DNA of 42,728 bases from Acetivibrio straminisolvens JCM 21531 (GCF_000521465.1 NZ_BAVR01000031.1:1-42728), one strand, 5' to 3'; counted from the first letter of the stretch, positions 8,531 to 18,548 are shown. A program made the numbers and translations. Notes: generated from the sequence alone by a model not told the origin.

Positions 8531-10082
8531 ATGCTTATTAGAAAAGATGAAGTCTTGGAATCCTATAAGGCAGGTATTTATGTCCGCGAGAGCAGGGATG
8601 ACAATGAAGAAAACTATGAGACCATAGAAACTCAAAGAGACTTGCTCATTGATTATGTAGAGAAGAATGGATTGGGTGAGGTTACGGGGATTTATATTGA
8701 CGATAATGTGTCGGGATCCGGTTTTGAGAGGAAGGGAATTTACGAGCTTAGACGTGATGTGTTGGAAGGCAGGATAAATCTTCTGGTGCTAAAGGATTTG
8801 TCCAGGCTTGGGAGAAATAATGCCAAAACCCTATTATTCCTTGATTTCTTGGAGGAAAACGGGGTGAGGGTTGTTACTTATGACGGCAGGTATGACAGCC
8901 TCAAGGATAATGATATTGTGGGAATTGAGACGTGGTTTAACGAGCGCTACATCTTGGATATCTCAAGAAAAATACGGGCGAATTTAAGATTCAAGATACA
9001 AAAAGGAGAGTACATAGGGCATGCCCCTTTGGGTATGAAAAATCGCCTTACGAGAGAAACCGGCTGATTGTAAACAAGGAAGAGGCGGGGGTTGTAAGAA
9101 GAATATACAGTCTTTATAGAGAGGGGTATGGCTATAGTTATATCGCAGGCATATTGAACAGTGAGGGGATAAAATCACCTTCGAAGGGCCTGTGGAATCC
9201 CATTGCTGTTAGAAGGATTCTTTTAAGCAGGGTTTATACCGGGGATACAGTACAGGGAGTTAGTGAAAAAATCAGTTTTAAAAGCAAGAAGACGAGGCGC
9301 TTGCCAAAAGAGCATTGGGTGATAACTGAGAATACCCATGAACCTATTGTTTCAAGGAGGAATATGAAGAGATACAGAGGATGAGGAATAATAAAAATGT
9401 AAGGACAGGTCCCCACAAGGGCATTATGCATGTGTTTCGCAGCATCATATTTTGTGGAGCCTGCGGAAGCGTTATGTTTGCAAGAAAGCGGCATAACAGG
9501 CCTATGAACTATATTTGCAGCAGTTACGGTAAAGCAGGACGAACTGCGTGTACAAGCCACAGTATAAGAGAAAAGGATCTTTATGAGATTGTTTTGGAGG
9601 ATATTGAAAAACTTTTAGATGATGAGAAGATGTCAAATAAAATATTGCAGAAGCTTGAAAAGGGTAAGGCAACGGAGGATTATGAAGTTATACGCAAAAA
9701 ACTTTTGAAGCAGATGGAGACAAAGCAAAAGCAGCAGGAGATTCTGTATCAGGATAAGCTTGAGAACAAGATATCCGAAAGCCTTTTCTTGAGGATGAAC
9801 CAGCAGCTTGAAAGCAGGATTTCGGCTATAAAACAGGAAATTGATCAATTAGAAGCAAGAAAAACAGAGTGCCATGACTTGGGCGACAGGATTGCGAAAT
9901 TAAAGAATCAAATTGCAAATAACGGTATTACCAATGAGGTTGCTAAAACAATGATAAACAGGATAGTAGTTTTTGATAAGGGCGATAGTTATGAGGAAGA
10001 AAAATGGAAACTGAATCTTACAAAGAAGGAAAAAGAATACATTGTGCTGTATGGCGCGATTTTAATTGAATACAGTTTTTGA
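8531..10082 (+). CDS. large serine recombinase, two frameshifts as read
   Basis: Site-specific DNA integrase/resolvase of the large serine family. The catalytic domain begins with GIYVRES (Ser21 is the predicted nucleophile) and contains VSGSGFERKG and LKDLSRLGRN. A recombinase domain follows, then a zinc beta-ribbon (CGACGS with a later Cys pair near CTSH) and a coiled-coil Lys/Glu-rich segment. Two missing bases, one at 9020-9030 (APFGYEK region) and one at 9354-9361 (SREEYEEIQ), join three pieces into 517 residues, typical for the family. AAGGAAGGGGTGAG precedes the ATG. It indicates a present or past mobile element; no phage structural or transfer genes flank it. Confidence 0.85.
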
Positions 10083-10114
10083 TATATTATTATATTTTTG
10101 TAAAAGATGTTAAG

Positions 10115-10156
10115 AAGTTTTTTGCTTTTTGTGTGACAGGAAAAAACTTTTTTTTT
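10115..10156 (+). terminator. probable terminator after the recombinase
   Basis: AAGTTTTTT (10115-10123) pairs with AAAAAACTT (10141-10149), followed by seven Ts. The stem is AT-only, so strength is doubtful. Confidence 0.5.
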
Positions 10157-10233
10157 GTCGAATATACTATTTATAAAACCAAATTTTATCATGTAAATTC
10201 CCTTCATATCAGAATGCAATTTTATGAAAAATA

Positions 10234-10266
10234 CCTTTGAAAAGGCACGGATAGGAGGTCCGGGCC
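10234..10266 (+). promoter_or_regulatory. overlapping hairpins in the leader of the HD-GYP gene
   Basis: CCTT/AAGG (10234-10245) and GGCaCGGA/TCCGgGCC (10244-10266) share the GG at 10244-10245, so they exclude each other. The second carries an AGGAGG in its loop. The true ribosome site lies 20 bases downstream. It matches no riboswitch class I can name; it may be regulatory or chance. Confidence 0.3.
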
Positions 10267-10296
10267 TTAAAAAACATTGTTACATGGAGGTAATCA

Positions 10297-11303
10297 ATGA
10301 GACTTGTCGGCGTAAATTCATTAAAACCGGGAGATGAGTTGGCAAGGCCTGTATTTACTGCAAGCGGGAAAATCATCTTAAATTCCGGTATGGTTCTCAA
10401 GGAAGCTTATATAGAGAAATTTAAACAACTGGGAATAAACAGGGTCTATATAGATGATGTGAGATTTGAAGATGTAAGGGCAGTTCAGCCGATTGACATA
10501 ACGACAAGAAACGAAGTTGCTAAGGTGTTGAAAAATGCATACACAAAGATACACAACTCAGAGGAAATAGACGAGTATACCATAAAAGATGCCGCAAAAA
10601 AATCGTTGATTATGTCAGGGAGTATAGAGACAAAGGGATAAGCATGCTTTCCATGGATGTTGTTGATGAGTATGTTATCGAACACAGTGTTAATGTGGCG
10701 ATAATAACAGCCTATATTGGAAACCGGTTGTCATATACGTTCAACCAGCTCTGTGACCTTGTTGCGGGAGCACTGATCCATGATTTGGGGCGGGAAAACT
10801 GTGCCGAAGAGAAGCCGGAACATGTTGAGACAGGCTTTGAAATGATGCGGAAGCTAAGAGGCATGAGTTTGAACTCTTCAAAAGTTTGCTATGAGCATCA
10901 TGAAAATTTTGACGGAACAGGCTATCCGAGAAAATTGAAGGGAACCGGTATTTCTGATTATGCAAGGATTGTGCGGGTGGCAGACTACTACGACAATGTT
11001 CTGCACGGTAGTGAAAACAACGGTGTTTCGGTTATGCCCCATCAAGCTTTTGAGGTCATTCTGGCCGTTTCGGGTAGTATCCTTGACCCTGACGTTGTGC
11101 AGGTGTTTCGGGATACCATAGTTTTTTATCCTGACGGATGCACTGTTAAGCTCAGCAACGGAATGTGCGGTGTTGTGATACGGCAGAATATTGGAAGCCC
11201 GCAGAGGCCTGTGGTGAGGGCATTTACCGATAATGACATAATAGGAGATTTTAATCTTTTGGAGGACCTCACTTTGTTTGTTCAAGATATTATTCTGTCA
11301 TAG
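10297..11303 (+). CDS. HD-GYP domain protein, frameshifted as read
   Basis: HD-GYP proteins usually hydrolyse cyclic di-GMP. The N-terminal segment (about 1-100) is the small domain often found before such HD domains. The HD motif is HDLGR instead of the usual HDIGK, and the second motif is EHHENFDGTGYP, so the GYP part is intact. The frame breaks at 10591-10605: one base missing near GCCGCAAAAAAATC (GGC for GC, or an eighth A) restores IVDYVREYRDKG and a 335-residue protein. A GGAGG site precedes ATG 10297. No transmembrane segment is seen, so it is cytoplasmic. It is the first of three c-di-GMP-type genes in 14 kb. Confidence 0.85.
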
Positions 11304-11333
11304 AATAATATCTTGGGACATCTTCAAAAGGTA

Positions 11334-11370
11334 AAAAATCGCCCGTAAGCTTTATACCCGGGCGATTTTT
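11334..11370. terminator. bidirectional terminator between HD-GYP and apgM
   Basis: AAAAATCGCCCG (11334-11345) pairs perfectly with CGGGCGATTTTT (11359-11370). A-run and T-run flanks let it work for both convergent genes. Confidence 0.9.
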
Positions 11371-11426
11371 GCTTTAGCTTCTTGGAATGAAATGAAAGAG
11401 GCTAAAGCCAAGGGACTCGATGTCCC
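11371..11426. repeat. two further inverted repeats beside the terminator
   Basis: GCTTTAGC (11371-11378) pairs with GCTAAAGC (11401-11408), and GGGAC (11412-11416) with GTCCC (11422-11426). With the adjacent terminator this makes three stacked hairpins in about 95 bases. Confidence 0.5.
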
Positions 11427-11438
11427 GAGCTTTTATTG

Positions 11439-12646
11439 TCAACCCAATATGAATCGGTCCATAAGTTTGTAGCCTTCATTAAAGACAGCGCCTGTCTTTG
11501 CTGCCTGCAATTCGTCATATCCGGTCACACCGGATTTTTTCGGTTTTGCCTTCTGATACAAAAGGAAAGGAACCGGCTCGGCAGTATGTGTCCTTAAGGA
11601 CAAAGGCGTAGGATGATCCGGCAAAATTAAAATTCTGTAGTCATCATACTTTTCAAGTCCTTTTATAATTGTGCCCACAACATGCTCGTCTATCAATTCA
11701 ATTGACTTGACCTTGTTTTCAATCTCATGTCTGTGACCGCATTCGTCCGGTGCTTCTATGTGAAGATACACAAAGTCCTGCCCGGATTCAAGTTCTTTTA
11801 GTGCTGCCTCGGCTTTTCCGTAAAAATTGGTGTCGATGTTTCCGGTTGCACCTTCAACTTCAACATTTCTAAGCCCGGCCAGAATACCTATTCCTTTGAT
11901 TAGGTCAACGGCAGAAATAACGGAGCCGTTTAGCTTGTACTTGTCATAAAACTTAGGAATACTCGGCTTTTTACCCTCTCCCCAGAGCCATATGGAATTG
12001 GCAGGACGAAGTCCTCTGCTGACTCTGGCCTTGTTGACAGGATGGTCCTTTAAAATATCATAACTTTTAACCATCATGTCCAATAGCATTTTTGTGTTTT
12101 CTCCGGAGGGAAGATAACCGGTGATTTTCTTTTCCAGTATGTCATGGGGTGGAGTAAGATTCAATCCTGTAGCACCGTTCTTCCACACCATGCAGTGGCG
12201 GTAGCTTATGCCGGGGTAGAAGCAGATGCGTCATTTTTAAAATGCCTGTTTACTTCATTAATAAGTTCTCTTGCTTCCTCAGAAGATATTTCATCGGAAC
12301 TGTAGTCAATCATGGTTTTTTGGTCATATTCTTCATTTTCTGACAGTGTGACCAAGTTGCACCTTATGGCTACGTCCGTTTCCGACAAATCAATACCCAT
12401 ACTTATCGCTTCAAGGGGCGAACGTCCGGTATAATAAACCTTTGGATTGTAACCCATGACAGAAAGGTTTGCAGCATCACTTCCCGGCGGAATGCCATCC
12501 GGGATGGTCTTTACCATGCCCACCTCAGCGTTTTGAGCAAGATAATCGATATTGGGTTTTTTGGCATATTGCAGAGGTGTTTTATTGTCCAGTTGGGAAA
12601 GGGGATAATCGGCCATTCCGTCTCCCAAAATCAATACATACTTCAT
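11439..12646 (-). CDS. apgM: ApgM-family cofactor-independent phosphoglycerate mutase, frameshifted as read
   Basis: Alkaline-phosphatase-superfamily enzyme interconverting 2- and 3-phosphoglycerate; bacterial members of this clade have also been proposed as homoserine kinases, so the substrate is not certain. Metal and catalytic motifs are visible: GDGMADYPL at the start, PGSDAANLSVMGY (catalytic Ser), HIEAPDECGH and DHPTPLSLRTH. The frame breaks at 12216-12226; one base there (GGC or TTT on the coding strand) restores FYPGISYRHC and 402 residues. AAAGGA precedes ATG 12646. It is a single gene with its own promoter and a shared terminator. Confidence 0.85.
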
Positions 12647-12700
12647 AAAATCAATTCCTTTAACTTAATTTTATATGGATTATGATATTTTAACCATTTA

Positions 12701-12728
12701 ATTATAGCAGACTTTAAAAAGTATGCAA
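12701..12728 (-). promoter_or_regulatory. sigma-A promoter of apgM
   Basis: On the minus strand TTGCAT (12728-12723), a 16-base spacer and TATAAT (12706-12701) lie 55 bases upstream of the start. Confidence 0.65.
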
Positions 12729-12887
12729 AGAATAGAAGACATAAATTTAAAATTTGATTTGGCGGTAATAATAATCTATAATTACTTTATGGCAATAAAG
12801 ACGTGGATAAGAGGATTCAATTACATAGAAAGCAAATTAAAATAGAAGTAAGTTTATTTATATTAGAAGAAAAGGGAGTAATAAGAA

Positions 12888-13753
12888 ATGATAGGCAATT
12901 TTATAATTGTAGACGGTCATGTACATACTTTTTCGTCGGAAGAGATTTCTTTGAAAATATTGCAATCTTTCAACAAAATGTACGATATAGAATTTGAAAA
13001 TCCTGGAACGGGGACTATTGACGACGTTTTAATCAACATGGAAAATGAGGGGATAGACTATACCGTCATGGCTAATTTTGCGCCGGCTAAAATCCTTCAT
13101 TCCAACAACAAGTGGACTCTTGAAGAATCTCGGAAACATCCGAATCTTATACCTTTGGTAAGCTTTCATCCGGATATGGATGAATCCTTTACGAGCCTTC
13201 TTGACGAATATATTTTAGATGGAGCGAAGGGAATTAAGCTGCATCCTATGGCACAGGGATTTGACCCAAAGGATAAAAGATTGGAAGGTATATATGAGTT
13301 TTGCAGTGACATAGCTTTTCCAATAGTATTTCATTGCGGCCGGGTGGCAAATGCAAGGCTAAATAGGTTTTCTGATGTGGAAACCCTTGAGCCGCTGATA
13401 GCAAGGTATGAAAGTATTCCCTTCATACTTACCCATATGGCTGACGGTAATGTAAAGGATGTTTTAAGGCTTTCAAAGAGCTATGAAAATGTTTACTTTG
13501 ATACGTCCATTGTTATTTCGGGTTATCCTCCAATAAGAGAAACAAATAAGCCAGCTGGCTTGATGATAGTATACCCGAGGGTGTTATAAACGAAATCGGA
13601 GCCGAAAGACTGGTTTTTGGCTCTGATTACCCATGGGGAAGCCCTGCGTGGGACTTAAAGAGGTTCATGGGAATGAAGCTAAGTAGCGAACAGAAAAAGA
13701 TTATTTTAGGCGAAAATGCCATGAAATTATTTTTAAATAGAGTATATAACTAA
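12888..13753 (+). CDS. metal-dependent hydrolase (amidohydrolase family), frameshifted as read
   Basis: TIM-barrel amidohydrolase; substrate unknown. Metal ligands are visible in order: DGHVHTF (HxH) at residues 9-14, GIKLHPMAQGF in mid-protein, FHCGR, THMADG, and FGSDYPWG near the C-terminus. The last, which supplies the catalytic Asp, lies beyond a frame break at 13554-13562; one G in the GCTGGCTT run restores it and gives 288 residues. AAAAGGGAG precedes ATG 12888. It is separated from apgM by the divergent promoter region and ends 27 bases from the convergent OadG-like gene. Confidence 0.8.
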
Positions 13754-13780
13754 GCTCGGGATAAGAATATATAACTTTAC

Positions 13781-14119
13781 TTAGAGCTTGTTGGAGATAT
13801 ACTCTTTTCTTCCTACAGTATTCCAAATTGGCGATGTTTCCGGTATACGTCTGAAAGAAGTTACTCTTATTTTTACGTCGGGTCTGTTTCCCATACTTGC
13901 AAGTACTGCGGCAGTCAATACCGCTACCAGGGCATCGTCTTCGGGAAGATTGCTGCTTGATTTGCCGGTCTTGCCTGAGGTATCGGCCGGATTACCGGTA
14001 AGCCGGTTGGTGTCCGATGTTGAAGATTTCGACTTTCTGTTGATAAAAACAAACAGTCCGATAATGACAACGAATACTGCCAATGCAACTAATACGGTTA
14101 CGATGTTAGGATTATTCAT
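13781..14119 (-). CDS. OadG-like decarboxylase sodium-pump gamma subunit
   Basis: Small membrane protein: one N-terminal transmembrane helix (about residues 7-26), a Ser/Thr/Lys-rich linker, then the OadG-type tail DALVAVLTAAVLASMG..VKIRV and W..VGRKEYI. In known systems this subunit holds a biotin-dependent decarboxylase complex at the membrane Na+ pump. Neither alpha/beta subunit nor biotin carrier is adjacent, so it is an orphan here. GGGAGGAGG six bases before the ATG is a strong ribosome site. An overlapping plus-strand frame of similar length is its shadow. Confidence 0.75.
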   Translation of the reverse strand: MNNPNIVTVLVALAVFVVIIGLFVFINRKSKSSTSDTNRLTGNPADTSGKTGKSSSNLPEDDALVAVLTAAVLASMGNRPDVKIRVTSFRRIPETSPIWNTVGRKEYISNKL

Positions 14120-14187
14120 ACTTTACCTCCTCCCAAAAAGATAAATATCTCGATTAATTTACTTGTGATAAACCATACATACCTAAA

Positions 14188-14215
14188 ACTTATCATAATG
14201 CCGCCGGCAAGTCAA
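14188..14215 (-). promoter_or_regulatory. candidate promoter of the OadG-like gene
   Basis: Minus strand TTGACT (14215-14210), a 17-base spacer and TAAGTT (14193-14188). The -35 is good and the -10 weak. Confidence 0.35.
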
Positions 14216-14275
14216 CAGATATTCTATGGCAAAAAAAAGCTACTAATAAATTTTGTATTCACAACAGAATAAATT

Positions 14276-14284
14276 TGTTATAAT
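14276..14284 (+). promoter_or_regulatory. extended -10 promoter element
   Basis: TGTTATAAT is a consensus extended -10 (TGnTATAAT). No well-spaced -35 is seen. It would start a leader of about 110 bases for the small coiled-coil gene. Confidence 0.45.
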
Positions 14285-14402
14285 ATACAGTAACAAAATA
14301 ATGCATTCTAATATATTAATACCGATAATACAGATAAAATGATATTATTTTATATGCATTATTTATTTATAAATATACATTATTACTATTAGGGGGATGA
14401 TT

Positions 14403-14591
14403 ATGAGACAGGAGGACAGGCTTGCTATCAATGAGATCAGAGAAATGCTTAAAGTTTTGATTGAAGAGAATGAAAAACTTACAAATACTATAAACGAGTT
14501 AAAGGAAGAGCAGAAAAAGCTGCAGGAAGAAATAAAAATACATAATATAGTACTAAATAGTTTGCCTATCCGCCACGAAATATTAAACTGA
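14403..14591 (+). CDS. small coiled-coil protein, 62 residues
   Basis: Unknown function. It is nearly all heptad-like, rich in Glu, Lys, Leu and Ile, and predicted to form one long alpha-helix. AGGGGG precedes the ATG at 14403; an ATG six bases upstream is too close to that site. It lies 65 bases ahead of the response regulator on the same strand and could share its transcript. Confidence 0.65.
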   Translation: MRQEDRLAINEIREMLKVLIEENEKLTNTINELKEEQKKLQEEIKIHNIVLNSLPIRHEILN

Positions 14592-14656
14592 AATTATGTT
14601 TATAATTATGAAGAATAGGGTATAGACCTGCTTATAAAAATATTGGGGTGATGGGT

Positions 14657-15343
14657 GTGAATAATAAAACCAGAGTGCTTGTAATTGACGATGACGTAAA
14701 TATCTGTGAGTTGATAAGACTGTATATGGAAAAGGAAGGTTTTGAGGTTGTAACGGTATACAACGGCAGCAAAGCTCTGGAAGTGTTTAGGAGTATGGCT
14801 CCGAACATAGTTATTCTCGATATTATGCTTCCTGGGGCAGATGGGTGGCAGGTTTGCCGGGAGATAAGGAAAATCAGCAATATTCCCGTAATCATGCTTT
14901 CTGCCAAAGGTGAGACTTTTGACAAGGTTTTGGGTTTGGAGCTTGGTGCAGATGATTATCTTGTAAAGCCTTTCGAACCGAAGGAACTGGTGGCAAGGGT
15001 AAAGGCAGTGCTTAGAAGGTATGAGCACAAGGACAGTGATGTGCAGGAGATAGTATATCCGAATCTTATTATAAACAAGACGAATTACACACTGAAAGTA
15101 AACGGCAAAGAGATGGAATTTCCGCCAAAAGAGCTGGAACTTCTATATTTTCTTGCTTCAAATCCCAATAAGGTGTTTACGCGGGAGCAACTTCTAGAGC
15201 AGGTCTGGGGATTTGATTTTTATGGAGATTCAAGGACTGTGGATGTCCACATAAAGAGGCTTAGGGAGAAACTTGACAGTGAAGGTCAAAACTGGCAGCT
15301 TAAAACTGTTTGGGGTGTCGGATACAAGTTTGAGGTGAAATAA
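14657..15343 (+). CDS. OmpR/PhoB-family response regulator
   Basis: Two-component transcription factor. The receiver domain (1-118) has the acidic pocket IDDD (10-13), phospho-acceptor Asp55 in ILDIMLPG, and Lys104 in VKPFEP. The C-terminal winged helix (about 130-228) has FPPKELELL, REQLLEQVWG and RTVDVHIKRLREKL. The GTG at 14657 is chosen because GGGG at 14645-14648 is eight bases away; an ATG at 14651 is too near. The stop overlaps the kinase start by one base (TAATG), so the pair is translationally coupled. The target is unknown; the htrA gene downstream is the nearest candidate. Confidence 0.93.
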   Translation: MNNKTRVLVIDDDVNICELIRLYMEKEGFEVVTVYNGSKALEVFRSMAPNIVILDIMLPGADGWQVCREIRKISNIPVIMLSAKGETFDKVLGLELGADDYLVKPFEPKELVARVKAVLRRYEHKDSDVQEIVYPNLIINKTNYTLKVNGKEMEFPPKELELLYFLASNPNKVFTREQLLEQVWGFDFYGDSRTVDVHIKRLREKLDSEGQNWQLKTVWGVGYKFEVK

Positions 15344-16856
15344 TGCTAAAAACACTATTTAGCAAAATTGTTGTAATATTTATTGCCATTTTGATTGTAA
15401 GCACATCCATAACCGGAGCCATGCTTTATATTTTTCTTGGAAATTTTGCCTCTGAGGAAAAGAAAATTTGCTCAGTGATACTGCAGACAGCATAAACAGC
15501 ATGCTGAATGATTATTTGACTGCTTATTACAACAACTATAACGACCCTATGTTTGCATTCTGGGATGAAATATACCGGAGTATGCTGGATAATGCCCTGG
15601 CAAGGGACAGCCAGAGTACCGGATCCATCATTTGGATTGTGTCCCCTGAAGGAGAAATCGGTATAATAAAGGGCAATCAGGCGGTGGTCAAGGAAATAAT
15701 CCGAAAGCTTACCGATGACACCGGCAAGGTAAGATTACAAAATCCGGCACAATATAAAGACGTTATGAGCGGTAATGTGCCTTTGGTCAGGGAAATGGGG
15801 GACTTTTACGGTCTGTTTAAGGATACCAATGTGTCGTGGCTGACTATCGAAAAGCCGTTTCTGTACAATGAGAAGGTTTTGGGGGCTATTTACCTTCATA
15901 CGCCCGTTCCTGAGGTTCAAAGGGCAAGAAGCAGTGTTTTTAAGTTCTTTATGTCTGCTGTTGCCGTTTCTATAATAATATCAATAATACTTGTTTATAT
16001 TTTTTCGTTAAAGCTTTCAAGGCCACTGAAAAAGATTAACAGTGCCGCAAAGAAAATTGCGAGTGGGAAATTTGACGAAAGGCTTGATATTTCATCGGAG
16101 GATGAGATAGGCGAACTTGCCAGAAGCTTTAACAACATGGCGGGAGAGCTTCAGAATTTGGAGAATATGCGAAGGGGCTTTATTGCCAATGTATCCCATG
16201 AGTTGCGGACTCCGATGACTTCAATTCATGGGTTTATAGAGGGGATTTTGGACGGAACCATTCCCCCGGAAAAGGAAAAAGAATACCTTTTAATCGTCCG
16301 GGATGAAATAAGAAGGTTAAACAGGTTGACCACAGACCTACTTGACCTTGCCAGAATGGAGTCCGGTGAAATCAGTATAAACCCGGTAAATTTCAATATT
16401 AATGAACTTATCCGGCGGTGTATCATAAAGCTGGAAAATTTTATAACACAAAAAGATATCGATGTTGAAGCAAATTTTGAAGAAGAGGATATGTATGTTA
16501 GAGCGGATGTGGATTCTATAGAAAGAGTGCTGATAAATCTCATGCACAATGCTGTAAAATTTGTGTGCCGGAACGGAAAGATCAAGGTATCTACCTCTAG
16601 GTACAAAAACAAGATACTTGTCAGTGTAGAAGATAATGGAATAGGGATAGATAAGAATGAAATTGACCTTGTCTGGGAAAGGTTTTATAAGTCAGACAAA
16701 TCCAGAAGTAAAGAAAAAGGCGGCGCAGGGCTTGGTCTTGCTATAGTCAGAAACATAATAAACGACCACAGACAGGAAATTTGGGTTGAGAGTGAGGTTG
16801 GAGAGGGAACGAAGTTTTATTTTACTCTAGACAAGGGTAGCAGTGAGAATGCATAA
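15343..16856 (+). CDS. membrane sensor histidine kinase, frameshifted as read
   Basis: Partner of the preceding regulator. Order: transmembrane helix 1 (about 8-30), an extracytoplasmic sensor domain of roughly 150 residues, transmembrane helix 2 (about 195-220), a HAMP linker, the HisKA box VSHELRTPM with His286, and an ATPase domain with N-box NLMHNAVKF, DNGIGID and GAGLGL. The first 41 codons are in another frame; one base missing at 15461-15472 joins them and gives 504 residues. The true start ATG overlaps the regulator stop. The architecture is the PhoR/ResE type; the signal is unknown. Confidence 0.88.
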
Positions 16857-16867
16857 AAATCAATCTT

Positions 16868-16908
16868 AACAATTTATTCATAAGTTTTTAAAAATCATTT
16901 TCTATAAT
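16868..16908 (+). promoter_or_regulatory. candidate promoter/operator of htrA
   Basis: TATAAT at 16903-16908 lies 45 bases before the start without a good -35. Just upstream TTAACA and TCATAA are spaced by six bases, which loosely resembles a tandem OmpR-family binding site. Speculative. Confidence 0.3.
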
Positions 16909-16953
16909 AAAAACAACAAAAGAAAATAGAATGAAATGAAAGGAGAGTTAGGT

Positions 16954-18465
16954 ATGGACGAATTAAATTATAATGGTTTTAGCAATGAGGGAAATGAAAT
17001 AAACACATTCCAACAAGCAAATAATGCAAATAGCGAAAATATTGTTGATAGTGCAGCTCAAAACATGTCTGAAAATGTCAATGAAAGTGCAGTTCAAAAT
17101 GTACTTAATAATGTTAGTGAAAATGCAGCTCAGGATGTATTTGAAAATGTTATAGAAAATGTAACTGAGGGCGTAAATGAAAGAGTAATTGAAAATGAAA
17201 AGGCTTATGAAGGAAGCCCGGTAGACTTGAGGTCGGCTTCATATTATTCCGAGAGTTATACAAAACCGAAGAAGCGTAAGAACGGTATTTTGATGCAAAT
17301 GATACTTGTCGCAGTTATGAGCTCTATATTGGGCGGCTCGATAGTTGGAGGATTCTTCATATTTGGAGTTCCGGCACTTGGCCCTTCGGTTCAATCCATA
17401 TTCAAAAACAATACCAACGTGCAAGGGGGCTTGGATAACACCGGGGAGAATTCGGATTTTTACAGGAAGGTGGTTATTGAGAATTCAGATTCTTCTGTAG
17501 TGGTTGCAATAGCTGAAAAGGTTGGGCCTTCAGTTGTCGGTATAAGTGTAAAGTCAACAGCAACCATTAGCGATTTCTGGTTCTTTACACCAAGGGATAC
17601 CGAATCCCAGGGGTCAGGTATTATAATAAGAAGTGACGGATATATTATGACAAACTACCACGTTATTGAATCGGCCCTGAACGGTAGGACCAATACTCTG
17701 ATTCCGAATGCAAAGATTGAGGTAATTTTGCCAAGCGATCCGGATACACCTTATCCTGCTACTGTGGTGGGAACGGATTCGAAGACAGATTTGGCAGTAC
17801 TTAAAATCGAGGCAAACAACTTACCTGCGATTGAATTTGGAGACTCGGATAAAATAAGAGTCGGTGAGCTTGCGGTTGCCATAGGTAATCCCGGAGGCCT
17901 GGAATATATGGGATCGGTTACCGTGGGTGTAATAAGCGGTCTTAACAGGACAATACCTATAACTGACGGTAAAGAATTGAAGCTGATTCAGACTGATGCA
18001 TCGATAAACCCAGGAAACAGCGGAGGTGCTCTTGTTAACTCCGAAGGAAAGTTAATCGGTGTAAATACTGCAAAAATCGGCGGAGACGGTTATGAAGGTC
18101 TTGGGTTTGCAATACCTGTAAACAAAGCAAAGGAAATAACCGACAGCCTTATTGAGTACAAATATGTAAGAGGAAGACCATCCATCGGCATACAGATAAA
18201 CAGCGGTTATACCAAGGAAATAGCAGACCGCTACGGACTTCCGGAAGGAGTGCTTGTCTACAACGTTGAAATATTCAGTGCAGCTTATAAAGCCGGAATT
18301 CAAAAAGATGACATAATTACGGAGTTTAACGGTGTAAGAGTAAAGAATTATGATGAGTTGGAAGAGCAAAAGAATAAGTTCAAACCGGGAGATAAGGTTA
18401 AGTTGAAAATACACAGGGATGGAAAGGATATTACTGTTGAAGTAACACTGGATGAGCAAAAATAG
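16954..18465 (+). CDS. HtrA/DegP-type serine protease with PDZ domain
   Basis: Membrane-anchored quality-control protease acting outside the cytoplasmic membrane. A cytoplasmic N-terminal region of about 100 residues is rich in Asn, Glu and Val with imperfect repeats (ENVxExxxQN). One transmembrane helix (about 113-140) follows. The trypsin-like domain carries triad His236 (NYHVIES), Asp279 (TDLAVLK) and Ser356 (GNSGGAL); a PDZ domain fills the last 100 residues. The 503-residue frame is intact. AAAGGAGAG places the start at 16954. Its position after a two-component pair fits the common stress-responsive arrangement, but control by that pair is inferred. Confidence 0.93.
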   Translation: MDELNYNGFSNEGNEINTFQQANNANSENIVDSAAQNMSENVNESAVQNVLNNVSENAAQDVFENVIENVTEGVNERVIENEKAYEGSPVDLRSASYYSESYTKPKKRKNGILMQMILVAVMSSILGGSIVGGFFIFGVPALGPSVQSIFKNNTNVQGGLDNTGENSDFYRKVVIENSDSSVVVAIAEKVGPSVVGISVKSTATISDFWFFTPRDTESQGSGIIIRSDGYIMTNYHVIESALNGRTNTLIPNAKIEVILPSDPDTPYPATVVGTDSKTDLAVLKIEANNLPAIEFGDSDKIRVGELAVAIGNPGGLEYMGSVTVGVISGLNRTIPITDGKELKLIQTDASINPGNSGGALVNSEGKLIGVNTAKIGGDGYEGLGFAIPVNKAKEITDSLIEYKYVRGRPSIGIQINSGYTKEIADRYGLPEGVLVYNVEIFSAAYKAGIQKDDIITEFNGVRVKNYDELEEQKNKFKPGDKVKLKIHRDGKDITVEVTLDEQK

Positions 18466-18486
18466 AATAGAATGTTGTATATAACG

Positions 18487-18510
18487 GGCGGCTTTCAAAG
18501 CCGCCTTTTT
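18487..18510 (+). terminator. terminator after htrA
   Basis: GGCGGC (18487-18492) and GCCGCC (18500-18505) with a short AT loop, then TTTTT. Confidence 0.9.
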
Positions 18511-18548
18511 CATAGACTTATGTTAAATTATATTAATCGGAAGGATTT

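Noticed and set aside
8531..10082. Decayed (pseudogene) recombinase
   Set aside because: The same kind of lesion occurs in housekeeping genes such as recG and glgA throughout the window, so two frameshifts here are not evidence of decay.
13788..14144. Plus-strand frame of 118 codons opposite the OadG-like gene
   Set aside because: No ribosome site, while the minus-strand frame has a strong site, a membrane helix and the OadG tail.
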